A stretch of 64,000 nt of DNA from an uncultured Bacteroidales bacterium (lineage in GTDB: Bacteria; Bacteroidota; Bacteroidia; Bacteroidales; UBA932). Each line of letters begins with the position of its first letter. Within the stretch, counting starts at the first letter, position 1. The position numbers and the translations under genes were made by a program. The DNA is taken from contig CALUST010000032.1 in the NCBI GenBank assembly GCA_944323505.1, positions 1 through 64,000 on the forward strand, given 5' to 3'. This document shows, piece after piece, positions 53,938 through 61,350 of the stretch. Below the pieces are notes generated by a model. It did not search any database. It was not told the origin of the DNA and worked only from the letters and a program-made list of their open reading frames with translations.

Positions 53938-56900
53938 ATGAGCGGGAAAAAGAGAAAAATGAGGGTCGTATGGAAAGTGCTGCTGTGGATCATAGGTATC
54001 TGGGCTGTACTTCTGATAACTGTGCAGGTGGCCTTGTCCCCTGCCGTGCTGACAAGACTTGCAAACGGGTTCGCAGCGGACTACATCGACGGCGACGTCA
54101 CCTTCGGCGATGTCAGGCTGTCAGTATTCAAGAGTTTCCCATACCTCAACGTAGGCTTTTCCGATGTCTCTGTCACCTACCCGTCCGACAGGTTCCCGTA
54201 CACTGACAACAGTTTCTACTCCAGACAGGGACGCGGCGACGGAGCAGACACCCTCGCCTCGTTCAAGAAGCTGTATGTCTCGGTCGACGTAGCCGCACTG
54301 GCCACAGGGACAATCCGGATTCCTGCCCTCATGCTGAGCAAGCCCAGGATCTTCGCCAAGAATTTCGGGGACGGCAGGGTAAACTGGGATATATTGAAGA
54401 TGCCATCCGACAGCACGGCGTCAGAAGACACAGCATCGGGAGAGATGCCAAAAATAATTCTCGGCAGGATTGTGCTGCGCGGACATCCGCATGTCGTATA
54501 TTCCTCTCCGGAAGATACAGTCTTCGCCATGGCGGACATGAAGAGATTCCGGTTCAACGGACGGCTCGCTGTCGGCAAGAAAGGCAGGAACAGGCTCGGC
54601 TTCATGATTGACAGCATGTTCGTGGCGGGAAGACTTCCGTCCGACACCCTCGCACTGAAACTTGACAGGCTCGGGCTGCAGGCAGACAGAGATCATCTGG
54701 ATCTGAATGCTTCGGCGACCACCTACATGGCCATGAGTTCATACGGCCGGATGCGGCTGCCGATAGACCTGTCCGCCGAGATCGGATTCCCGAAAGACTC
54801 AGTATTTGCCGTGGAAGTCCGTAACCTCCGCGCCAAAGCGGCCGACATCCCGCTCAGAGCGGATGCATATATAAGTTACGGGGACAGGCTCTATATCAGA
54901 GGCGATGCCTCGATTGAGGAATGCAAGGTCAATGACGTACTCGACTATTTCAGGAAGAACATACTCAAAAAGGCGGAAAACATCACCACGGATGCGGAAA
55001 TCTCGCTTCATGCCACATTCGACGGCTTCTATGATTCCGGGACAGGCGAAATCCCTGACATCACGGCTCATCTGTCCATCCCGCACTCCACGATAGGAAA
55101 CAGGATGTTCGACATACGTCACGAGATAGCCCTGGACACCGATGTGAGAGGCAGCAGGGATGGCAGGCTCGATGTGACGCTCAATGACTTCCATATCAGC
55201 GGCAAGGCTCTGAGGATTGCCGCCAAAGGCTCGGCTTCGGACATCCTCGGCGAGGACCCTGTGATTGATGCCGATGCAGGTGTAGACATCAGCCTTGACA
55301 CCCTGGCAAGATTCATCCGGAAGAACAGCGGCCTCACAGTATCGGGAGCCCTCTCGGCAAGTGTCAAAGGAAAGGCTTCGCTGTCCCAGCTCGACCCGTA
55401 CCAGCTGGCCAAGGCCGACATCTCAGGCAGGATTGCAAGCCCAGGTCTGGAGGTGATGTCGGAGAAAGATACTCTGAAACTGTTTGTCGACAGTCTCGAC
55501 GTATGGCTCGGCGCAGTGGGCAACACCAGGGATGCGAGTGTCGCGCAAGGTGAGCGGATGCTTGCACTCGTGGCGTCGGCCGACAGCTCCTTCCTCTCCT
55601 ACAAGGACATGATGAAAGTGAGGGGGAAAGACCTGTCAATCAAGGCTCAGAATTCGGCAGCAATCCTGGACAAGAAGGACTCGTCGTCATTCTACCCGTT
55701 CGGCGGCAGACTGGAGATAGGCAGGCTGTCCATCGTGGGGGCCGACACGACGTTCGTGGCGCTCCGCAACTCTGACAACACCTTCAAGATTTCCCCTAAA
55801 TCGTCCAATCCGAAGATACCGGTGCTCACCCTCGACAGTTCCACAGGCCGCATATTCATGAGAGGACCTGTCAACAGGATAGCATTGCGGGACCTTGACA
55901 TGAATGCCGTTGCAGCCATGAACTCGATAGAACGCCGGCAGCGGGCAAAGGCATTTGTGGACTCCCTGTCACGGAAATATCCTGATATACCGAGGGATTC
56001 CCTCTTCGGACATCTGCGAAAGATGAGAGGGTCAAGACCCCTTCCGGACTGGCTGAGCGAGAAGGATTTCATGAAACAGGACCTCAACCTGAGGCTGAGC
56101 GACTCCATGGCAAGATATTTCAGGGAATGGGATGCAGACGGCTCAATATCCGTCGGCAGCGTCAACCTCATGAGTCCGTACTTCCCTCTACGCAACAGGC
56201 TCTCCGATGTCAAGGCAAGCTTCAACAACAACGAGATCAGTTTCGACAGTTTCAGACTTGACAGCGGCACATCTGACCTCGAAGTGACGGGAAGACTTTC
56301 GGGGCTCAGGGGAGCACTGCTCGGAAGAGGCTTCGTGAGACTTGACATGAACGTCAACTCAGACAGGCTGAATCTCAACGAACTGATTGGGGCATATTCT
56401 GCCGGCAGCCGGTTTGTATCTGAAGACAACTCAGCCGCATCGCTTGAAATCAGCGATGACGAATACGCCGAAATGATTGTCACAGACACGCTTGCCGATG
56501 CTTCAATTGACGCCTCATCCTTGATTGTGGTACCAGCCAATATCATCGCGGACATATCATTGAGGGCCTCGGACGTCTCGTGGTCATCGCTTGACATAGA
56601 ATCGATGACTACAGACCTTGTGATAAAGGAACGGTGCGTCCAGCTGACAAACACGGTAGCCAATTCCGACATCGGGGACATAGAATTCGAAGGATTCTAT
56701 TCCACCCGCACCAAGCAGAACCTCAAGACAGGATTCGACCTGGCGTTGAAGGACATCACGGCTGAGAAGGTGATAGCCATGATGCCGGCCGTTGACTCAG
56801 TGATGCCTATGCTGAAATCGTTCAAGGGGATGCTCAACTGCACAGTATCTGCCACGGCAAGCATCGATACCACCATGAACATAGACATACCGAGCCTGAA

Positions 56901-57456
56901 CGGTGTCATCCGCATCACAGGCGACGACCTGACCCTTTCCGAGAACACTGCATTCTCCGCAATAGCCAAGAAACTGAAATTCAAGGACAGGGAAAGCGGA
57001 CATATTGACCACATGTCAGTGGAAGGTCTGTTGTCGGACAACAGGCTCGAGGTGTTCCCGTTCGTCCTGAAAGTGGACAGGTACACCCTTGCCATGAGCG
57101 GGGTACAGAATCTGGACACCAGTTTCAAGTACCACGTATCAGTCATCGACTCCCCTATCCCGTTCAGAGTCGGGATAGACCTCTCCGGCAATTTCGACGA
57201 CTTCAAGTTCAGGATAGGCAAGGCCAAATACAAGAGCGCGGATGTTCCGGTATTCTCCGGTGTGATCGACCAGACACGACTGAACCTGCGGCAGTCAATC
57301 CGTGACATCTTCAGACAGGGAGTCGACAAGGCCGTCAGGGAGAACGAGAGACAACGGCTGATTGAAGACTACAAGAAAAAGATCGACTACACTGAGGTAG
57401 TCGACCAGCAACTTGATTCTTTGTCCGCCTCCGAACAGGCACAGTTAGGAGATTGA
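53938..57456 (+). CDS. AsmA-family membrane-anchored protein
   Basis: 1172 residues. A basic N-terminus (MSGKKRKMRVVWK), one membrane helix (about 13-33), then the AsmA N-terminal region (LARLANGF-like: LTRLANGFAADYIDGDVTFG, then FKSFPYLNVGFSDVSVTYP). The rest is a very long beta-rich body, as in proteins that bridge the inner and outer membranes for lipid transport. The C-terminus (residues about 1070-1130, YHVSVIDSPIPFRVGIDLSG) is typical for AsmA/TamB-like ends. A helical, Lys/Glu-rich tail closes it. Single-gene unit. Confidence 0.85.
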   Translation: MSGKKRKMRVVWKVLLWIIGIWAVLLITVQVALSPAVLTRLANGFAADYIDGDVTFGDVRLSVFKSFPYLNVGFSDVSVTYPSDRFPYTDNSFYSRQGRGDGADTLASFKKLYVSVDVAALATGTIRIPALMLSKPRIFAKNFGDGRVNWDILKMPSDSTASEDTASGEMPKIILGRIVLRGHPHVVYSSPEDTVFAMADMKRFRFNGRLAVGKKGRNRLGFMIDSMFVAGRLPSDTLALKLDRLGLQADRDHLDLNASATTYMAMSSYGRMRLPIDLSAEIGFPKDSVFAVEVRNLRAKAADIPLRADAYISYGDRLYIRGDASIEECKVNDVLDYFRKNILKKAENITTDAEISLHATFDGFYDSGTGEIPDITAHLSIPHSTIGNRMFDIRHEIALDTDVRGSRDGRLDVTLNDFHISGKALRIAAKGSASDILGEDPVIDADAGVDISLDTLARFIRKNSGLTVSGALSASVKGKASLSQLDPYQLAKADISGRIASPGLEVMSEKDTLKLFVDSLDVWLGAVGNTRDASVAQGERMLALVASADSSFLSYKDMMKVRGKDLSIKAQNSAAILDKKDSSSFYPFGGRLEIGRLSIVGADTTFVALRNSDNTFKISPKSSNPKIPVLTLDSSTGRIFMRGPVNRIALRDLDMNAVAAMNSIERRQRAKAFVDSLSRKYPDIPRDSLFGHLRKMRGSRPLPDWLSEKDFMKQDLNLRLSDSMARYFREWDADGSISVGSVNLMSPYFPLRNRLSDVKASFNNNEISFDSFRLDSGTSDLEVTGRLSGLRGALLGRGFVRLDMNVNSDRLNLNELIGAYSAGSRFVSEDNSAASLEISDDEYAEMIVTDTLADASIDASSLIVVPANIIADISLRASDVSWSSLDIESMTTDLVIKERCVQLTNTVANSDIGDIEFEGFYSTRTKQNLKTGFDLALKDITAEKVIAMMPAVDSVMPMLKSFKGMLNCTVSATASIDTTMNIDIPSLNGVIRITGDDLTLSENTAFSAIAKKLKFKDRESGHIDHMSVEGLLSDNRLEVFPFVLKVDRYTLAMSGVQNLDTSFKYHVSVIDSPIPFRVGIDLSGNFDDFKFRIGKAKYKSADVPVFSGVIDQTRLNLRQSIRDIFRQGVDKAVRENERQRLIEDYKKKIDYTEVVDQQLDSLSASEQAQLGD

Positions 57457-57493
57457 GGACGGCCAGAAAGTCGCCCTCATCTGTAAAAATCCG

Positions 57494-58873
57494 CTACTTG
57501 ACTTTTTCAAGTTCAACGGTGAAATGCCGCATTATCGGCAGTTCCCTGGCTATCCTGTACCCTTTGGTGATGGACTCGCGCCTGTCATAGACATTCTTCA
57601 GGGCCGCAGCGACATAGTCCATGTGATTGTTGGTGTAGACTCTCCTGGCTATTGCAAGCCTCAGGAGCTCGAGTCGCGGATACCTGTTCTCATGGGTCTC
57701 CGGATCCCTGTCGGCAAGCAGCGCACCGATCTCGACTCCTCTGATACCGCCTTCGAGATAGAGTTCAATGGCAAGGGTCTGCGCCTGGAACTGCTCTTTC
57801 GGAAGATTGGTCAGAATCTTCTTGGCATCGACGAAGATGGCATGGCCACCGGCAGGCCTCTGATACGGAATCCCATACTCGTCAAGTTTTGAGGCAAGGT
57901 ATGCGACCTGGCCTATGCGTGTAGCCAGATAGTCGAAATCCATACTTTCCTGAAGTCCCTGGGCGAGCGCATTCATGTCGCGTCCGGCCATACCGCCGTA
58001 GGTCAGGAACCCCTCGTACATGATGCTGAACATCTGGCATTTCTGCATATCCTTCTCATCCTTGAATGCAAGGAACCCGCCGATATTGACGATACCGTCC
58101 TTCTTGGCGGACATCGTCATGTAGTCGGCATAGGAATATATCTCCCTCGCTATCTCCTTGATGCTCTTGTCTGCATAGCCAGGCTCCCTCGTCTTGATGA
58201 AATATGCGTTCTCGGCAAAACGGGCAGAGTCAATGAGGAGTTTCACGCCATATTTATGACAGAGGGCGGAGACTCCCTTGATGTTCTCCATTGACACAGG
58301 CTGGCCTCCTGCAGTATTGTTTGTGATTGTCAGCACCACGGCAGGTATCTGCTCTTTAGGATGGGACTTGAGCACGTCCTCAAGCTTCCCGAGGTCCATA
58401 TTGCCTTTGAACGGGATTTCCAGTTCGGTATCCGACGCCTCATCGATGGTGCAGTCGATTGCATGGGCCTTGCGGTATTCGATATGCCCTTTCGTAGTGT
58501 CGAAATGAGAGTTTCCCGGAAGATAGTCCCCGGCCTTTACTATTGCGGAGAAAAGGACGTTCTCCGCCGCCCTTCCCTGGTGGGTAGGCAAGACATATTC
58601 CAGTCCGGTTATATCCCTGATTGAATCCTTCAATCTGTAGAAAGATGTGGCTCCCGCATAACTTTCGTCTCCCTCCATGATTGCAGCCCACTGTCTGTCG
58701 CTCATCGCTCCTGTGCCGGAGTCGGTAAGCATATCGATGTAGACGTACTCGCTCTTGAGGTTGAACAGATTGTACTTGGCGTCAGCAATCCATTTCTCGC
58801 GTTCCTGACGTGTCGACTTGCGGAGATTCTCCACCATCTTGATCCTGTAGGATTCGGCAAAAGGCAGTTCCAT
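57494..58873 (-). CDS. tnaA: Tryptophanase
   Basis: 459 residues. PLP-binding Lys258 is in TMSAKKDGIVNIGG. Three positions separate tryptophanase from tyrosine phenol-lyase, and all read as tryptophanase: Asp in HFDTTKGH, the Ile in VEIGALLADRD (Arg in the lyase), and His in MRHFTVEL at the end (Phe in the lyase). It cleaves tryptophan to indole, pyruvate and ammonia. No tnaB permease or leader peptide is adjacent. 253 bp of AT-rich, gene-free sequence separate it from prmA. Confidence 0.92.
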   Translation of the reverse strand: MELPFAESYRIKMVENLRKSTRQEREKWIADAKYNLFNLKSEYVYIDMLTDSGTGAMSDRQWAAIMEGDESYAGATSFYRLKDSIRDITGLEYVLPTHQGRAAENVLFSAIVKAGDYLPGNSHFDTTKGHIEYRKAHAIDCTIDEASDTELEIPFKGNMDLGKLEDVLKSHPKEQIPAVVLTITNNTAGGQPVSMENIKGVSALCHKYGVKLLIDSARFAENAYFIKTREPGYADKSIKEIAREIYSYADYMTMSAKKDGIVNIGGFLAFKDEKDMQKCQMFSIMYEGFLTYGGMAGRDMNALAQGLQESMDFDYLATRIGQVAYLASKLDEYGIPYQRPAGGHAIFVDAKKILTNLPKEQFQAQTLAIELYLEGGIRGVEIGALLADRDPETHENRYPRLELLRLAIARRVYTNNHMDYVAAALKNVYDRRESITKGYRIARELPIMRHFTVELEKVK

Positions 58874-59091
58874 ACAAAGTAATTTTTAGATTCAATAATA
58901 TTACAATATTCTGCTAATTTATATTAATTTTTAAGCATATCCAATATCAAAATGAATTAAATCATAAAAAATCCCTATATAAATTATCATTATTAAAATC
59001 TGATTTATCATCCGCAAAATACCACTTGCTTATACAGACCGTAAATGTGAAGATTTTATACCGGAGATGTATTAAATTGCCGCGATATCCG

Positions 59092-59099
59092 TACATTTG
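59092..59099 (+). promoter_or_regulatory. -7 element for prmA
   Basis: TACATTTG, 27 bp before the ATG at 59127. It overlaps a possible TTG start (59097), which it argues against. The rest of the tnaA-prmA spacer is AT-rich, and I see no ORF in it. Confidence 0.5.
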
Positions 59100-59126
59100 C
59101 AGGAGCTAACAGATAAAACGTTTCAG

Positions 59127-60002
59127 ATGAACAGCCAGGAATACATTGAAGTGTCGATAAGAATCACACCCTTCACCGATGAGAATGCGGAAATCCTCAT
59201 GGCGGAACTTGAAGAACTGCCATTTGAGTCATTCACGTCAGAAGACCCGTTTCTGAAATGCTACATTCCCAAGGACGGATACAATGCACAGCGGCTGAGG
59301 CTCATGCTCAGCGGCCTTGAGGAAGACTCTTTCTCAGTGGAGGACTTCTCTGCGAGGCTCATTCCCGCAACAAACTGGAATGCACTGTGGGAAAGCAATT
59401 TCAGTCCGATTGTGGTCGACGGCAGGTGCACAATCAAGGCATCATTCCACAAAGGGTTGAAAAAGACGAGATTCAACATCACGATTGACCCGAAGATGGC
59501 TTTCGGGACAGGACACCACCAGACGACATACATGATGTGCAAGGCCCTGCTCGACAACGAGGCCTCGGTCAAAGGCAAGGTCGTGATGGACATGGGCTGC
59601 GGCACGGCGATACTGGCTATACTGGCCGCTAAAATGGGAGCCGCCCATGTATATGGCATCGACATTGACGCTGTTGCGGCAGTCTCGGCATTTGACAACG
59701 CCAGGCTCAACAGGGTGTCGCGCCACGTCGAGACTTATTGCGGAGACGCGTCACTCCTCCAGATGGGGAAATACGATGTGCTGCTGGCCAACATCAACAG
59801 GAACATCCTGCTCCAGGACATCCCGACATATTCAAGGTCGCTGAGAAAAGACGGGCTGCTGTTTGTCAGCGGTTTCTATACCGAAGACCTGCCGATGATC
59901 CAAGGAGTGGCCAATGCTGCAGGGCTGGAGTTCATGGGGGCTGATTCCATGGACAACTGGTGCTGCGCCGGCTTCAAGAAAATTTTGCCGACAAGGATTT
60001 AA
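59127..60002 (+). CDS. prmA: Ribosomal protein L11 methyltransferase
   Basis: 291 residues from ATG 59127 (MNSQEYIEVSIRITPFTDEN). N-terminal L11-binding domain (about 1-75), then the SAM fold: DPKMAFGTGHHQTTYMMCKA, VMDMGCGTAILAILAAKMGA (motif I), and LLANINRNILLQDI. It trimethylates L11. The length matches the family. Confidence 0.93.
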   Translation: MNSQEYIEVSIRITPFTDENAEILMAELEELPFESFTSEDPFLKCYIPKDGYNAQRLRLMLSGLEEDSFSVEDFSARLIPATNWNALWESNFSPIVVDGRCTIKASFHKGLKKTRFNITIDPKMAFGTGHHQTTYMMCKALLDNEASVKGKVVMDMGCGTAILAILAAKMGAAHVYGIDIDAVAAVSAFDNARLNRVSRHVETYCGDASLLQMGKYDVLLANINRNILLQDIPTYSRSLRKDGLLFVSGFYTEDLPMIQGVANAAGLEFMGADSMDNWCCAGFKKILPTRI

Positions 60003-60064
60003 TGTCTATCTTTGCGGGTCGTCTGACCGCGGTGACTCCAGGGACTCCGGCGATGACAGATATT

Positions 60065-60146
60065 GCGGGCGTGTTGTAATTGGTAGCCAAGCCAGACTTA
60101 GGATCTGGTGCCGCAAGGCGTATGGGTTCGAGTCCCTTCGCCCGCA
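60065..60146 (+). tRNA. tRNA-Leu (anticodon TAG)
   Basis: 82 nt. The acceptor arms GCGGGCG (60065-60071) and CGCCCGC (60139-60145) pair over 7 bp. The anticodon stem CCAGA/TCTGG encloses CTTAGGA, so the anticodon is TAG (60099-60101). The long variable arm (GCCGCAAGGC) is typical of class II leucine tRNAs, and the T arm is GGGTTCGAGTCCC-like. CCA is not encoded. Confidence 0.93.
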
Positions 60147-60150
60147 CAAG

Positions 60151-60187
60151 GGGACAGAGGCCGGATTTTCCGCCTCTGTCCTTGTTT
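60151..60187 (+). terminator. Terminator of the tRNA-Leu gene
   Basis: GGACAGAGG (60152-60160) pairs with CCTCTGTCC (60173-60181), followed by a T-rich run (TTGTTTTAT). Confidence 0.85.
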
Positions 60188-60239
60188 TATAAAATTGACC
60201 CGATCCAACTTTTTGATACACAAATCCGAGGAATCGGTA

Positions 60240-60269
60240 TTGCTGTTCTGAAAATTATTATTATTTTTG
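60240..60269 (+). promoter_or_regulatory. Promoter of the candidate small RNA
   Basis: TTG (60240-60242), 19 nt, TATTTTTG (60262-60269): consensus promoter facing a region without an ORF. Confidence 0.65.
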
Positions 60270-60272
60270 CAG

Positions 60273-60344
60273 TATCATCATAGAAATGATTTTACTTTAG
60301 CAATTGAGGCAGGCATCTATCCCTAAATGGATGTCTGCTTTTTT
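60273..60344 (+). ncRNA. Candidate small RNA of about 70 nt
   Basis: It is bounded by a consensus promoter (60240-60269) and an intrinsic terminator (stem GCAGGCATC/GATGTCTGC, 60309-60338, one G-T pair, then six T). No ORF longer than four codons starts inside. The terminator's T tract lies on the plus strand only, so it belongs to a plus-strand transcript and not to the convergent AraC gene. Function unknown. Confidence 0.5.
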
Positions 60345-60359
60345 AGACCACGACCGAGG

Positions 60360-61250
60360 TCAGGGCTGTTTGCGGTACTGGAGAGGGGTGATGCCCGTGT
60401 TGTGGCGGAAAAACTGCACGAAGACAGACGGGCTTGAGAAATTGAGTTCCTCGGATATTTCCAGAATTGTCTTGTCGGTCACCTTGAGCAGGAGTTTGAT
60501 CTCACTTATCAGAGTGGAATTGATCCAGTCGGAGACAGAGCGGCCGCTCAGCCGCTTGATGGCACCCGACAGATATTTAGGAGTGCGGTTCAGCCTGTCG
60601 GCGTAGAAAGCGACATTGTGCTCCGTCCTGTAATACTTTGTCAGCAGCCGCAGAAAATCATCGGTCAGTTTCTCCTGCCTCGGTTTCTGGACAGCCTCAT
60701 CATCCCCCGACACACCCCTGAATATGTCGCATATCTCCAGCATCAGGGCATAGAACAAGGTCCGCGATATCTCCTCCCTGTACGCATTGCCGGTCTCAAG
60801 ATACTGCTTCTCCAGGAAGTCATAATATTCCATCAGATGCGCCATCTTCGGCCTGGGAAGATCGACGACAGGGTTCTTCAAGGCGACATTCATGATGTTG
60901 ATGTCCACAGGGCTTGGGAATGCCAATATCTCATCAAGCGACACTATCACTGCCCTCGAATCAAAATCCCGGGACAGACTGCCGGTCTCAATCAGCTGGT
61001 TCGGGGCCAGCACGATGAGAGAACCTGCTCCGGCACGGTAATTCCGCCCGCTGATTCTCATGTCGCAATGCCCGGAAAGGCACAGGCTTATGTAAAAACC
61101 GTTAAAAACGAAAGAGGTCCCCTCCTTAAAGAAACTGTCTTTCAACTCCAGATGCGACAGATAGAAATTCTTGATTGAATGACGCTTGGACATGTCGAAC
61201 AAGTCCCCTATATCAATATTCGCAAATCCCTCCCTGGTTTTATTCCTCAT
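60360..61250 (-). CDS. AraC-family transcriptional regulator
   Basis: 296 residues. The N-terminal half is a cupin-like sensing domain (about 25-160, GHCDMRISGRNYRAGAGSLI). The C-terminal AraC domain has two helix-turn-helix units: TEHNVAFYADRLNRTPKYLS and LEISEELNFSSPSVFVQFFR, ending HNTGITPLQYRKQP. It is divergent from the P-type ATPase gene with 100 bp between them; it may control that gene or itself, which is inference. Confidence 0.9.
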   Translation of the reverse strand: MRNKTREGFANIDIGDLFDMSKRHSIKNFYLSHLELKDSFFKEGTSFVFNGFYISLCLSGHCDMRISGRNYRAGAGSLIVLAPNQLIETGSLSRDFDSRAVIVSLDEILAFPSPVDINIMNVALKNPVVDLPRPKMAHLMEYYDFLEKQYLETGNAYREEISRTLFYALMLEICDIFRGVSGDDEAVQKPRQEKLTDDFLRLLTKYYRTEHNVAFYADRLNRTPKYLSGAIKRLSGRSVSDWINSTLISEIKLLLKVTDKTILEISEELNFSSPSVFVQFFRHNTGITPLQYRKQP

Positions 61251-61283
61251 AAAAATCCGACTTTTCCTACATTTTTTATTCTA

Positions 61284-61291
61284 CAAACATA
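61284..61291 (-). promoter_or_regulatory. -7 element for the AraC-family gene
   Basis: TATGTTTG on the minus strand, 34 bp before its ATG. No -33 at standard distance, which fits an activator-dependent promoter. Confidence 0.45.
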
Positions 61292-61314
61292 ATAATATAT
61301 ATCAATAGTACTGT

Positions 61315-61322
61315 TATTTTTG
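61315..61322 (+). promoter_or_regulatory. -7 element for the P-type ATPase gene
   Basis: TATTTTTG, 29 bp before the ATG; no good -33. It lies 24 bp from the divergent AraC -7 element. Confidence 0.5.
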
Positions 61323-61350
61323 CATCCGATTTTTAATATCAGACGGAAAA

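Noticed and set aside
55692..56681. A 329-codon open frame on the minus strand inside the AsmA-like gene
   Set aside because: It is Ser- and Leu-rich with no domain, lies wholly opposite a well-supported gene, and arises from the codon bias of that gene.
57494..58873. Tyrosine phenol-lyase as the identity of the PLP lyase
   Set aside because: The Asp, Ile and His positions that separate the two families all match tryptophanase.
60300..60350. Hairpin as a terminator of the AraC gene
   Set aside because: The T tract follows the stem only on the plus strand; on the minus strand the stem is preceded by A residues and not followed by T.
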